Origin: Rosistilla carotiformis
Lineage (GTDB): Bacteria; Planctomycetota; Planctomycetia; Pirellulales; Pirellulaceae
Length of the DNA: 64,000 bases
Assembly (NCBI RefSeq): GCF_007753095.1
Contig: NZ_CP036348.1
Location: forward strand, 2,542,001-2,606,000
Direction: 5' to 3'
Shown one piece after another: positions 54,679 to 63,663 of the stretch (position 1 is its first letter; the number at the start of each line of letters is the position of its first letter). The translations under genes were made by a program, and so were the position numbers. The notes below the pieces were generated by a model that had not been told where the DNA came from, made no database searches, and saw only the letters and a list, made by a program, of their open reading frames with translations.

Positions 54679-55023
54679 ATGATGCCTCATGCGTTACTGC
54701 TGTCGACCGACCTCTTTTTTGCCAGTCGGATTAAATCAGCCGCCACCGAAGCGGGTTACGAAATGTCGATGGGAAAATCAGTCGAAAAGGTGACACTCAA
54801 AGACGACTTACGCGTCGTGATCGTCGACCTCGCCACCACAGGCAGCACGGTTGAAGCGATCTCCGAACACATCCATCAACAGACACCCACGGCAAAGCTG
54901 ATCGCATTCGGACCTCATGTTCAAACCGGCCGATTGGATGCAGCTCGCGAAGCCGGGTTCGACCTCGTCCTAACACGCGGCCAACTCGATCGCGGCCTAT
55001 CGCAATTGTTTCCCGAACTCTAG
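54679..55023 (+). CDS. CheY-like pseudo-receiver domain protein
   Basis: A 114-residue single-domain protein with the receiver alternation: ALLLSTDLFFASRI, VVIVDLAT with Asp50 at the phospho-acceptor position, KLIAFGPHV, and DLVLTRGQL. Only one acidic residue (Asp11) is seen where a DD pair is usual, and the conserved Lys strand has TRG, so phosphorylation is doubtful. Two adjacent ATG codons (54679, 54682) are preceded by GGAA. The frame continues upstream but overlaps the dehydrogenase in a different frame. No sensor kinase is nearby. Probably a small regulatory or scaffold protein. Confidence 0.72.
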   Translation: MMPHALLLSTDLFFASRIKSAATEAGYEMSMGKSVEKVTLKDDLRVVIVDLATTGSTVEAISEHIHQQTPTAKLIAFGPHVQTGRLDAAREAGFDLVLTRGQLDRGLSQLFPEL

Positions 55024-55344
55024 ATCTCCGTCGGCCATTCCCGTTGCCTGGACACCGACAGATCACAAATGCTAGCTAACAGCACGTGGTTTTGACGCCC
55101 GGTAGATGGATTTGCGAGCATTGAGCGAAAGTTAGTATTTTTGCGAAAAAGGAATCGGTTTAGGTTGAATCATGTCTAGTCTGCAAGAGAGATATGCGTA
55201 GAATGTTGCACTTGAGTTCGCCAAGGAAGTGCGACCCGACCGTTGTGAACTTATCCGCACAGGTCACAACTCAATTCAATCCCGCAAGGGGCCGACATCC
55301 TAATCCCGAATACAGGGCGTCGGTGACAAAAACGGAGGTTTGTC
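55024..55344. promoter_or_regulatory. Upstream region of the primary sigma factor gene
   Basis: 321 bases, AT-richer than the surroundings around 55115-55175, as expected for a promoter and leader. A strong ribosome-binding site (GGAGG) lies just upstream of ATG 55345. A GCTAGC site is at 55071-55076. No unambiguous -35/-10 pair could be chosen by eye. Confidence 0.5.
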
Positions 55345-56970
55345 ATGGAAGTGATGGAGAAGGAACTCGTTGATCTGATCGCAAAGGGAAAGTCCCAGGG
55401 TTATCTGACTTACGAAGAGGTCAATAACTATCTTCCCGACGAGGATGCAAGTCCAGAAAAACTCGACAACCTATTGCTGGCTATCGAAGACCAAGGAATT
55501 GAACTGGTCGACGAATCGTTAGCTGGCGGATTGTTAGCCAAGGGAAAACTTTCGGAAGTCGATGCGTTTGTCCCCTCTTCCGAACTGCCCAAAGCCAGCG
55601 ACGATCCGATTCGGATGTATCTGAGCCAGATGGCAGAGATCCCGTTGCTGACCCGCGACGAAGAGATCGCGTTGGCCAAAAAGATCGAAGTCACCCGTCG
55701 CCAGTTTCGTCGTGCGATCTTGGAATCTGACTTTGCTTTGCGAGCCACCGTGGAAACGCTTCGCAACGTTCACGAAGGCAAACTGCCCTTCGACCGCACC
55801 ATCAAGGTCTCGCTGACCGAGCGATTGACCAAGGAGCAGGTGAGTGCTCGGATGCCGCACAATTTGCGAACCGTTGGCATCTTGATGGACCAAAACAAAC
55901 AAGATTTCGATGTGATCGTGCGGAAGAGCAGCAGCGACGAAGATCGTGCCACCGCGCGATGCAGCTTCATCCGCCGACGCCGTAAGTGCCTGCAACTGGT
56001 TGAGGAACTGAGCCTTCGCAGCCGCCGAGTTACCCCGCTGATGAAACAGCTGGAAAATTTCTCGTCGCGGATGGATTACATCAAGCAACGCATGACCCAA
56101 CTGGGCAACGACGCGTTGTCGCGTGACGAGGACGCCGACCTGCGTCAGGAATTGCGCGAACTGATTCGCGTCACTCAAGAGAGCCCAACTTCGCTGCGAA
56201 ATCGTGTCGCCAAGTTCCGCAAACATTTCGAAGCCTACGAAAAAGTGAAACGCGAGCTGTCCAGCGGCAACCTGCGACTGGTCGTTTCGATCGCCAAGAA
56301 GTACCGCAACCGTGGGCTCAGTTTCCTCGACTTGATCCAAGAGGGAAACACCGGCTTGATGCGTGCGGTTGACAAGTACGAATACCGACGCGGATTTAAG
56401 TTCAGCACGTACGCGACGTGGTGGATCCGGCAAGCGATCACGCGTGCCATCGCCGACCAAGCACGGACGATCCGGATCCCGGTCCACATGATCGATGTGC
56501 TCAGTAAACTGCGACAAGTTCAAAAGCGGATGCTGCAAGAATTGCGTCGCGAACCGACGATGGAAGAGATCGCACTGGAGACCGAGATCCCCGTCGAAGA
56601 GGTCCGCCGTGTGATGGACATCGGCCGCCATCCCGTCAGCCTCGACCGCCCCGTCGGCGAAGGGGAAGACAGCAGCTTCGGTGAATTCATCGAGGACAAC
56701 GAGAGCGACAACCCGGTCCGATGTGCCAGCAACGGAATCCTGCGTCAGAAGATCGAAGACCTGCTGAAGACGTTGACCTATCGCGAACGCGAGATCATCA
56801 AACTGCGTTACGGCCTAGTCGATGGCTACAGCTACACTCTCGAAGAAGTTGGGCGGATCTTTAAGGTAACTCGCGAACGCGTTCGACAAATCGAAGCAAA
56901 AGCTGTCAGAAAATTGCAAAGCCCCAACCGCGCCGACCACTTGGAGGGGTTCCTGAAAAGCGAGGTGTAA
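55345..56970 (+). CDS. rpoD: RNA polymerase primary sigma factor RpoD/SigA
   Basis: A 541-residue group 1 sigma factor. Region 1.1 (residues 1-60), region 1.2 ([21 protein letters not shown]), a non-conserved spacer of about 150 residues, region 2 ([49 protein letters not shown]), region 3 (IRIPVHM..., REPTMEEIA) and region 4 ([38 protein letters not shown]) are in order. The region 4.2 helix-turn-helix is intact. The start has a clear GGAGG. It directs transcription of housekeeping genes and is monocistronic here. Confidence 0.97.
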   Translation: MEVMEKELVDLIAKGKSQGYLTYEEVNNYLPDEDASPEKLDNLLLAIEDQGIELVDESLAGGLLAKGKLSEVDAFVPSSELPKASDDPIRMYLSQMAEIPLLTRDEEIALAKKIEVTRRQFRRAILESDFALRATVETLRNVHEGKLPFDRTIKVSLTERLTKEQVSARMPHNLRTVGILMDQNKQDFDVIVRKSSSDEDRATARCSFIRRRRKCLQLVEELSLRSRRVTPLMKQLENFSSRMDYIKQRMTQLGNDALSRDEDADLRQELRELIRVTQESPTSLRNRVAKFRKHFEAYEKVKRELSSGNLRLVVSIAKKYRNRGLSFLDLIQEGNTGLMRAVDKYEYRRGFKFSTYATWWIRQAITRAIADQARTIRIPVHMIDVLSKLRQVQKRMLQELRREPTMEEIALETEIPVEEVRRVMDIGRHPVSLDRPVGEGEDSSFGEFIEDNESDNPVRCASNGILRQKIEDLLKTLTYREREIIKLRYGLVDGYSYTLEEVGRIFKVTRERVRQIEAKAVRKLQSPNRADHLEGFLKSEV

Positions 56971-57035
56971 CGCACCACTCTCGCCGACCTTGGGGACATG
57001 ATCATGCCGTCGCGAGCCGATCCCATCGCGACGGT

Positions 57036-57063
57036 GATCCAGCGTTCACGCGAACGCTGGATC
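57036..57063. terminator. Hairpin after rpoD
   Basis: A perfect 12-bp stem GATCCAGCGTTC / GAACGCTGGATC closed by an ACGC loop, 65 bases after the rpoD stop. No T-tract on either side, so it may act with Rho or stabilise the transcript end. Confidence 0.5.
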
Positions 57064-57196
57064 GTGCCGGACAGAAACACGCGGCGATCGCCACAAACCG
57101 CGTTATCTCGTTAGGAACAAAGGGCTGAATCGGCTACAATTCTGCTTCGGAAACGAACAGAAGGCGGTTCACCCTAATTGACGAGGAATTGAACAG

Positions 57197-58660
57197 ATGC
57201 ATAACCAAGGCATTTGTGGCTCGGCTCATGCGCGACACGCATTCGAATCGTTTGGCGGCACCACGCACGAAGGCCTTTGCCTGGCCAGCCGTCGCAACTT
57301 CGTAAAGGCAAGCGCCGCCGGGATCGCTGGTCTTTCGCTCCCTACATTGCTCCAACAGCGAGCCGCAGCATCACAGGCCGGGCGCGGGATCTCATCTAAC
57401 AAGTCGGTGATCCTGTTGTGGATGACCGGTGGTCCCAGCCACATCGACACGTGGGACATGAAGCCCGATCGGCCACTTAACAACCGTGGCCCCTTTTCGC
57501 CGATCAGCACCGCCATCCCCGGCGAATTCATCTGCGAGCACCTGCCGCGGCAAGCGGCGATGCTGGACAAATTCACGATCATTCGCTCGGTCGATTGCCG
57601 CAACAGCAGCCATGAACCGAACATGGTGATGCAAACAGGAAACCGCGACGCCGCCCCGCGAACAAATCGAGTGGGAGCCAATTACCCATCGATCGCCTCG
57701 ATCGTCGCGAAGGAACGCGGCCCCAACCAAGCCAACATGCCGGCCTACGTCGCTTTCCAAAAAGCCGCCGGGCACGTCGGCCACGCGGGCTATCTTGGAC
57801 ATGCGTTCGATCCGTTCCAAGGCAACGATGCGGCGAAGCTGCCAATCTATGATGTCGTCGGCAAGGACAGCGGACGAATTTCCGACGCGTCGATGTTCAA
57901 TTTCGCCAAGGACTTGAGCTTCCAACGGATCGAACAACGGCAACAACTGCTGCGACAGTTGGACCAGGTTCGCCGAAACCTGGACCATTCGCCAGCCGTT
58001 CAAACGATGGACCAATTCCAACAGCAAGCCATCCAAACCTTGACGGGCACTCATGTCCAACAAGCGTTTGACCTGCAACAGGAATCCCAGGCGACGCGCG
58101 ATCGCTACGGAAACCATCTGTGGTGCCAGCAGGCACTGATGGCTCGCCGACTGGTCGAATCGGGAGTCTCGTTTGTGACGATCGATCTCAGCTACCATCC
58201 CTCCTCGGGAACCTGGGATAACCACGGCGATAACATCCCGCCCTACGGTGGGATCGAACGAGGCTTGAAGCCGTTGCTGCCTCTGTTCGACCGACTGATC
58301 ACTACACTAGTTTCCGACCTCGACGAGCGGGGCATGTTGGACGACGTGATGGTGATCGCGATGGGTGAATTCGGCCGCACGCCCAACATGGGAACTCAGG
58401 GCAGCACCGATGGACGCGACCATTGGCCTCAAGTGATGTCGATGTGCTTAGCAGGTGGCGGAATGCGACACGGTCAAATCATCGGCGCGACCGAAAAAGA
58501 TGGCGGCCAGATCAAGAACCGCCCGGTAACGCCGGGAGACTTGGCGGCCACGATCTATCACCACATGGAAGTCCCTCAAAACGTGACCTATGAGGATACG
58601 CGCGGCCGACCGCACTTTGCCGTCCAAGAAAACGGACGCCCAATCTCCGAATTGATTTAG
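57197..58660 (+). CDS. DUF1501 domain-containing exported protein
   Basis: A 487-residue protein of the DUF1501 family, an alkaline-phosphatase-superfamily fold common in planctomycetes. It has a twin-arginine signal (SRRNFVKAS at 31-39 followed by a hydrophobic AAGIAGLSLPTLL), so it is exported folded. Family motifs: LLWMTGGPSHIDTWD, IIRSVDCRNSSHEPN, TWDNHGDN, MGEFGRTP and GRDHWP. A ribosome-binding site (GAGGAA) precedes ATG 57197. DUF1501 genes usually sit beside DUF1553 or DUF1800 partners; none is here. The enzymatic activity is not established. Confidence 0.95.
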   Translation: MHNQGICGSAHARHAFESFGGTTHEGLCLASRRNFVKASAAGIAGLSLPTLLQQRAAASQAGRGISSNKSVILLWMTGGPSHIDTWDMKPDRPLNNRGPFSPISTAIPGEFICEHLPRQAAMLDKFTIIRSVDCRNSSHEPNMVMQTGNRDAAPRTNRVGANYPSIASIVAKERGPNQANMPAYVAFQKAAGHVGHAGYLGHAFDPFQGNDAAKLPIYDVVGKDSGRISDASMFNFAKDLSFQRIEQRQQLLRQLDQVRRNLDHSPAVQTMDQFQQQAIQTLTGTHVQQAFDLQQESQATRDRYGNHLWCQQALMARRLVESGVSFVTIDLSYHPSSGTWDNHGDNIPPYGGIERGLKPLLPLFDRLITTLVSDLDERGMLDDVMVIAMGEFGRTPNMGTQGSTDGRDHWPQVMSMCLAGGGMRHGQIIGATEKDGGQIKNRPVTPGDLAATIYHHMEVPQNVTYEDTRGRPHFAVQENGRPISELI

Positions 58661-58880
58661 CGTGGCGAAGGTTTCGCTCCAAGATTGCTAGCGGAAGCTG
58701 CTGGCAATTTGACGCGCGGCGTGTCGCCAGGCCGGACGGAAACGCGACTGAGACCTTGCCCGCCGCGGGACATCTGCGAATACTTCGCTTGGCCGGTTCG
58801 CAAAGCAAGGGAATCTCACTTGCTAGCGAAACGCTTCTTGTTGTATATCTCGATGGACTTAACGTGGCAGCGTTGATGAG

Positions 58881-58903
58881 CCGAAGTGCTGAAAGCACTT
58901 CGG
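58881..58903. repeat. Perfect short palindrome CCGAAGTGCT-GAA-AGCACTTCGG
   Basis: A 10-bp stem with a GAA loop in the gap before a small membrane-protein gene. It has no T-tract. It resembles three other GAA/TTC-centred palindromes in the window (8624-8657, 32681-32692, 59286-59300), which suggests a small repeat family or extragenic hairpin. Confidence 0.5.
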
Positions 58904-58957
58904 TGCCGCACGAAATGGATGTTTTGGGCGGAGTTCGCTGTTTGGAGGATGGAATCG

Positions 58958-59263
58958 ATGGGACGCGCTGGATCATTTCTGCTAGGTGTCGCGGTAGGTG
59001 CCGGAACACTCTATACCGCCATGAATTACCACGTCGTCCGCTCCGATGCCGGAACCCACCTGGTCCGCAAGACCGAAGTCGGTCTCGGCGGCACGTATGC
59101 CGATATCCGCGAATTCAGCATGACGGATTGGCGGCAGCGGCCGCAACTAACCCAAGCGATGCTTCAAGCCCAGCGCTCGGAACTGATGCCCGCCACGCCA
59201 ACGCAGAGCCTTCAGCAGCGAGTCGGATCGATTTTTGGTGGTGTCTTGGGGCATCGACAGTAA
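58958..59263 (+). CDS. Small single-pass membrane protein, hypothetical
   Basis: A 101-residue protein: MGRAGSFLLGVAVGAGTLYTAMNYHVVRS gives one N-terminal TM segment, followed by a charged, extracytoplasmic or cytoplasmic tail (HLVRKTEVGLGGTYADIREF, SLQQRVGSIFGGVLG). GGAGG lies 9 nt before ATG 58958. Frames starting at 58886 or 58949 are longer but lack this spacing. No known family is recognised; the shape is typical of planctomycete short membrane proteins of unknown function. Confidence 0.65.
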   Translation: MGRAGSFLLGVAVGAGTLYTAMNYHVVRSDAGTHLVRKTEVGLGGTYADIREFSMTDWRQRPQLTQAMLQAQRSELMPATPTQSLQQRVGSIFGGVLGHRQ

Positions 59264-59285
59264 CCCGTTCGCTGCGTTCGCTACC

Positions 59286-59300
59286 AGCGGTTCAACCGCT
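59286..59300. repeat. Short palindrome AGCGGT-TCA-ACCGCT
   Basis: A 6-bp stem with a 3-nt loop 23 bases after the preceding stop. No T-tract of note follows (ACTCTTTACG). Similar in style to the palindromes at 58881 and 32681. Confidence 0.4.
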
Positions 59301-59509
59301 ACTCTTTACGACCGGCTCGTGAACGCCCTCTCTTTTGGCCGATGCTTCTTCTAGGAGCGATTTGCTAGCGTGCATCTCGCGTTACAAGCCCCCCTCTCCC
59401 GTCCCCAGCGATTTGCGGCTAATGCGTATCGCGTGGTTGATGCCGGTTGTCCCGCCTGGCCTCACCCTCGCTGCTTTGGCACGGTCGCCGCCATGAGGTT
59501 TGTCCAACG

Positions 59510-59797
59510 ATGAAGTTCACACGAAACCACTATTTTTTGATCGGCATCCTGCTGATCTTGTTTGGAATTCAGTTTCGTCTAGTTGATTCGTTTGTGCTCA
59601 ACGAACGCTGCACCAAGGCGTTGGATCGCGTGATGCGAAACACGCCCGTGGCCAGCAACGATCCATTTTCGTCGTTTGTGATGCAGGTACATCCCAATCC
59701 GACGAAACGCGTCCGCCCGCCGCGCTGGATCGGCGCCGCAATGGTTGTCAGTGGAATCGTAATCTCGTTGCACAGTTTTTCGCTCCGTCGCCACTGA
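59510..59797 (+). CDS. Small two-pass membrane protein, hypothetical
   Basis: A 95-residue protein with two TM segments (HYFLIGILLILFGIQFRL and IGAAMVVSGIVISLHSF) separated by a loop with NERCTKALDRVMRN. The start is ATG 59510; GAGG lies 11 nt upstream. The frame from 59447 adds an unlikely N-terminus. No domain name can be given. It lies between two other short membrane-protein genes. Confidence 0.65.
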   Translation: MKFTRNHYFLIGILLILFGIQFRLVDSFVLNERCTKALDRVMRNTPVASNDPFSSFVMQVHPNPTKRVRPPRWIGAAMVVSGIVISLHSFSLRRH

Positions 59798-59950
59798 GCC
59801 CACGCCCCGCCCCTGACCGCACGCCGCAGCAAGGATTGGCTGCACACCAAACCACACCTACCGCCTCACGTGACTTCGACGGATCGAACCACCGAGCGCA
59901 ATCCCCCCAACCGTCGTTGGCGGGCGATTGATCATCGGAGTCCTTCCCCT

Positions 59951-60382
59951 ATGTTCCTGTTGCCAATCGTGATCCTGCTGTTCCGCGTCTCCCCTTATGA
60001 ACCGCGAGCGGTCATCAGCGTAATGTTCACCGCGCTGTTCGTTTTCGGAATTCCCACCTCGGCGGGACTGGGGGCGCAATTCGAGGATAACAAGAGCGGA
60101 GCGTTGCGACGGGAAGGATCGAAGCTAACCGAATCGGTTGGCGAAGTGGTACCGGTAGGGAACCGATGGGCGTTTGTTGGCAGCGACCAACGCACGTATC
60201 GCATCCACGAAAACCTGGCCCTACAACGGATCGTCCGCTCATTGCGTCGCGACCACGCCGACAGCCACTGGACGATCGACGGCACGATTACGGAGTTTAT
60301 GGACGAAAATTATCTGGAGCTGACGCGGGCCACACGGACCTCCCAGTCGAAGCGGACGGAACTCAAAAAAGAGACACCGTAA
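59951..60382 (+). CDS. Hypothetical protein with N-terminal membrane segments
   Basis: A 143-residue protein beginning MFLLPIVILLFRVSPYEPRAVISVMFTALFVFGIPTSAGL, which gives two hydrophobic segments, then a soluble tail with charged helices (QRTYRIHENLALQRIVRSLRR). ATG 59951 has GGAG 10 nt upstream; a GTG start at 59870 would extend it by 27 polar residues without a ribosome-binding site. No family recognised. It is convergent with the kinase operon. Confidence 0.55.
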   Translation: MFLLPIVILLFRVSPYEPRAVISVMFTALFVFGIPTSAGLGAQFEDNKSGALRREGSKLTESVGEVVPVGNRWAFVGSDQRTYRIHENLALQRIVRSLRRDHADSHWTIDGTITEFMDENYLELTRATRTSQSKRTELKKETP

Positions 60383-60425
60383 CCACTGGTTGCCTCAGGG
60401 ACACGCCGCAGCCGCCGCGACGCAA

Positions 60426-61940
60426 TTAGAGATCCAGCCGATCCAAGACGCCTCGCGGGACAGCCAGCCGAAACAGACTTTGCCCTTCGACAGACAGCTC
60501 TTTCCATTTTCGATTCAGCGAATCGCCCAACAGCGCTGCTTCGTCGTGCTTGTTCATTCCTCGCAAGCTGTTTTCGCACTGGGCCATTGCGATCGCTGTC
60601 AGATGGGGCGGCAGGTCGGGATCGTTCATCACCTGCCGGGCGAGCCGTTCGACACTTTCGGGCAAGCCTTGGTGATCGTATAGCCGCGCCAGTTGGATGC
60701 GTGCTTTGGCGGCATAGATCTTATTTTCAGTGCTGTCGGCCGGGGGAAAACTGCCCCAAACCGCTTGCCATGCGACGGGAGTGTTAATCCGCATCGCCTC
60801 GAAGAATTGTCGCTGAACCGTATCCTGCGGCTCGACCGTCGCTGCTTCAGTACTCAACAACTCGGCAACATCGGCTCGATGCCGCGCCGATACGACCCCC
60901 GCGGCCAGCCCCAACAGCGGCAATAGCAGTGCGGCCGTCCACAGCAAACGTCCCGTGTTCGGGGAAGGCTCCGCCGACATCACGCTCTGCAACGTATTGG
61001 TCGCTGCCAGCCGAACCGGCAGCGTTCCAAGCGTTTCCTGCCCACCCGATTCAACGATCTTCTTCTGAAGGTATTCGACCAGTCGCGCCGGCGTATCAAA
61101 GCGTGCTTTGGGCGCTTTGGCCATCAAACGCGCAACCACTTCTTCGATCCAAGGGGGAATATGATCGTCCATCCGCAGGGCGCTGATCCGCGGCGGCACT
61201 TCGTGCAGGTGCCGCACCGCGATCGCCAACGGGGTCTCCCCTTCAAACGGCGGCCTTCCGGTCATGACATGAAACATCGTCACGCCCAAGGAATATAAAT
61301 CGCTCCGCACATCGACAGGTTTCCCCTGCACCTGTTCGGGACTCATGTACAGTGGTGTGCCCAGCGTCAATCCAACCTGCGTCAAATCGCTCTGGAAGCC
61401 GGGGTTGGCAATCCGCGCCAGCCCAAAGTCGGCGACTTTCACATCCCCTTTGTTGCTGAGCATGATGTTTTCAGGCTTGATATCACGGTGCGTGATGCCT
61501 TGTTCTGAAGCGGCGTCGAGCGCGGCGGCGACCCCCACCATCACATCCAAAGCACGCTGTAGCGACAATGGCCCTTCGCGATCGATCTGCTCCCGCAAAT
61601 TGCGACCATCGACAAATTCTTGGCTGATGAAATAGCGGCCATCGGACCGGCCGACGTCATAGACTTGAACAATGTTGGGATGCGACAACTTGGCCGCCGC
61701 GCGGGCCTCGCGGCGAAAGCGTTCGACGTAGCTGTTGTCGTTGGCCAACGATGCCCGCAGAATCTTTACGGCGACCTGGCGTTCCAGCGAGACCTGCTTG
61801 GCCAGGTAGACATCCGCCATGCCACCGCGACCCAGCCGTCGCAGAATTTGCAGATCGCCCAATTGGCAACCGGTCAGATCGTTGCCGATATCGTGAGCGG
61901 TGAGCGCGTCGCCAGATGGAGTGTTGGGAGTGTCGGTCAT
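60426..61940 (-). CDS. Membrane-anchored serine/threonine protein kinase (PknB-like)
   Basis: A 504-residue Hanks-type kinase. Glycine loop LGRGGMADVYLAK (36-48), Lys59 in VAVKIL, HRDIKPEN (151-158) with Asp153, DFG at 171-173, and SPEQ (APE-like) are all present. A single TM segment (LLWTAALLLPLLGLAAGVVSA, about residue 350) is followed by a C-terminal extracytoplasmic helical region with TPR-like character (AKARIQLARLYDHQGLPESVERLARQ). It phosphorylates Ser/Thr of unknown cytoplasmic targets. It lies 8 bases after the preceding membrane-protein gene and belongs to the greA operon. Confidence 0.93.
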   Translation of the reverse strand: MTDTPNTPSGDALTAHDIGNDLTGCQLGDLQILRRLGRGGMADVYLAKQVSLERQVAVKILRASLANDNSYVERFRREARAAAKLSHPNIVQVYDVGRSDGRYFISQEFVDGRNLREQIDREGPLSLQRALDVMVGVAAALDAASEQGITHRDIKPENIMLSNKGDVKVADFGLARIANPGFQSDLTQVGLTLGTPLYMSPEQVQGKPVDVRSDLYSLGVTMFHVMTGRPPFEGETPLAIAVRHLHEVPPRISALRMDDHIPPWIEEVVARLMAKAPKARFDTPARLVEYLQKKIVESGGQETLGTLPVRLAATNTLQSVMSAEPSPNTGRLLWTAALLLPLLGLAAGVVSARHRADVAELLSTEAATVEPQDTVQRQFFEAMRINTPVAWQAVWGSFPPADSTENKIYAAKARIQLARLYDHQGLPESVERLARQVMNDPDLPPHLTAIAMAQCENSLRGMNKHDEAALLGDSLNRKWKELSVEGQSLFRLAVPRGVLDRLDL

Positions 61941-61948
61941 TATCGAAG

Positions 61949-62656
61949 TTACTTCATGCCCGATTCGACCCCGGCTTCGATCTGTCTTTTGACAATCGAA
62001 ACCAGTTTTACATCGTACTGCTTTTCGGGAACCTCCGCCCGGTGGGCGACCAAGCGAACGCGCACCAGGAACTCTCGCAAGCCTTCATCGGAGAACTCTT
62101 GGTCCAACGAATACCCCGATTCATGATTCGCTTTGGTGGAGATCGGTTCAAAAATATCAGTCATGTCCAGCTGGATGACTTTGTCCAATTCCGCCCCTCG
62201 CTGCAATCGCGAGAGATCGCGATGGCCGGCAGCTTTCTCTTCGTCGGAAAACGATTCGCGCTGTGCGATAACCGAATCGACATATTGCAGATCGCCCCAA
62301 CTGAGGATCGGCGAGCGGACCAGACGCTGCATCACGCCGGCGATCTGCCAATCTTCCAGATCTCCCGATTGGCCGCGTCGGATAAAACGCCGCAACTCCG
62401 CGATCGTGGTCGCCTTGTCGTCCGGTTCCAGACGCGATTGTTCGATCAACGGGATCAACGTGCCATCGATCGTCCGCAACGCAAATTCACCGCGTTGCTG
62501 GAAAAGATAATACGTGCCCCCGGCACAGCTGATAAAAAACAGCATCGCCAACAACGCGCCCCCCGCGATCAGCGCAGGGGCCCAGGCGGCGCAACCCGAC
62601 GGCTCGGGATTTTTCTCAGCAGCGGTTGCCGGATCGGTTTTATTCTGGGTGTTCAA
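61949..62656 (-). CDS. Hypothetical single-pass membrane protein
   Basis: A 235-residue protein with TTG start inside the 3' end of greA (17-base overlap), one TM segment near residues 28-52 ([25 protein letters not shown]) and a charged extracytoplasmic helical domain. Its stop is 8 bases before the kinase start, so it is probably coupled to both neighbours. No family recognised; the location suggests a ligand-sensing or regulatory partner of the kinase, but this is inference. Confidence 0.75.
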   Translation of the reverse strand: MNTQNKTDPATAAEKNPEPSGCAAWAPALIAGGALLAMLFFISCAGGTYYLFQQRGEFALRTIDGTLIPLIEQSRLEPDDKATTIAELRRFIRRGQSGDLEDWQIAGVMQRLVRSPILSWGDLQYVDSVIAQRESFSDEEKAAGHRDLSRLQRGAELDKVIQLDMTDIFEPISTKANHESGYSLDQEFSDEGLREFLVRVRLVAHRAEVPEKQYDVKLVSIVKRQIEAGVESGMK

Positions 62657-63119
62657 TCTTCACGACTTCAAATTTTTGAATTCCCGCGGGGACGTCGATC
62701 TCCGCAACCTGACCGACCTTCTTACCCAACAGCCCCTGCCCGATCGGACTGGTCACCAGGATCTTGCCAGCGTCCAAGTCGTCATCCCCCATTCCGACCA
62801 GGGTAAACTCCTCTTCGTCTTGGTATTTCAGATCCTTCACCGTCACTTTGCAGCCGAACACGACTTCGTCTTTGGGCAGCTGAGAAACATCCACGATGTC
62901 CGCTCGAGCGATCTTGCTTTTCAGTTCGTTAATCTTCGCCTGCAACAGCCCCTGATTCTCACGTTGGGCGTGGTATTCGGCATTCTCCTTCAGATCTCCC
63001 TCTTCGCGCGCCGCCGCCAATTTCTCGGTGATGTCGGGCATCAGCACCCCTTCCAAATGGGCGACCTCCGCTTTCAATCGATTATAACCTTCGCGGGTCA
63101 TTGGTACCGATCCACTCAT
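62640..63119 (-). CDS. greA: Transcription elongation factor GreA
   Basis: A 159-residue GreA: an N-terminal coiled coil with the catalytic acidic tip ([12 protein letters not shown], the D-x-x-E motif) and a C-terminal FKBP-like domain ending [15 protein letters not shown]. It stimulates transcript cleavage in backtracked RNA polymerase. Start ATG 63119; TAA stop at 62640. It is the first gene of a three-gene minus-strand operon with a membrane protein and a kinase. Confidence 0.96.
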   Translation of the reverse strand: MSGSVPMTREGYNRLKAEVAHLEGVLMPDITEKLAAAREEGDLKENAEYHAQRENQGLLQAKINELKSKIARADIVDVSQLPKDEVVFGCKVTVKDLKYQDEEEFTLVGMGDDDLDAGKILVTSPIGQGLLGKKVGQVAEIDVPAGIQKFEVVKIEHPE

Positions 63120-63663
63120 GGCACCTGTTCCTTCCTGCTTTAAGTGAGTTCATTCAAAATTAAAGCGATCGATTCTTGAGTCAAGAAGTCGACCGCTCGA
63201 TAGACGGAAACTGTCGTTTGAACACATTTTCAAGGTTTTGCATCTATTGTGCAACCCGATCGGAATGGAGAGTCTTGGCAAAGCAGTATATAACGCCAGT
63301 GGCGGGGCATGGCAGTTCGGTTATCCCCCGTTGTCCGGTTGTCCGGGATGTAAGCTCTGCCGACCCGACGGCCTGGCGAACGACCGATCGACGACAACGC
63401 GGCCATAAAAAAATGGGAAACCAGCAAAACCGCAACGCAAACCGTTGGGTGCGTAGTCCGCAATTCGCCACCCAAGAGAAGGGGGATTGATGGCAATTCC
63501 TGTGCCAAACATTCAATATGGCCTAGTCAGCGTCGAAGGGATATGCACAATTCTTTCCAGGGATTCGTTGTGATGTCGTCACCAAACTCGGTTTGCGAAG
63601 CAGCGAATACTTGCCGGCGATCCATTCGCGGCGAACCAACCTTTCTGGAAAGCAGCCTGTCCT
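63120..63663. other. Intergenic region between greA and typA
   Basis: 544 bases between divergent genes, so it carries promoters for both. AT-rich stretches occur near 63150-63250. Open frames on both strands (for example 63176-63490 plus, 63230-63508 minus) show no domain, signal or ribosome-binding site and are not called. Nothing else was recognised. Confidence 0.5.

Noticed and set aside
55534-56631. A 365-residue open frame opposite rpoD
   Set aside because: Antisense to a highly conserved gene; no recognisable protein features.
63230-63508. A 92-residue minus-strand frame between greA and typA
   Set aside because: Hydrophobic stretch but no ribosome-binding site, start context or family; overlapping frames in other phases are equally open.
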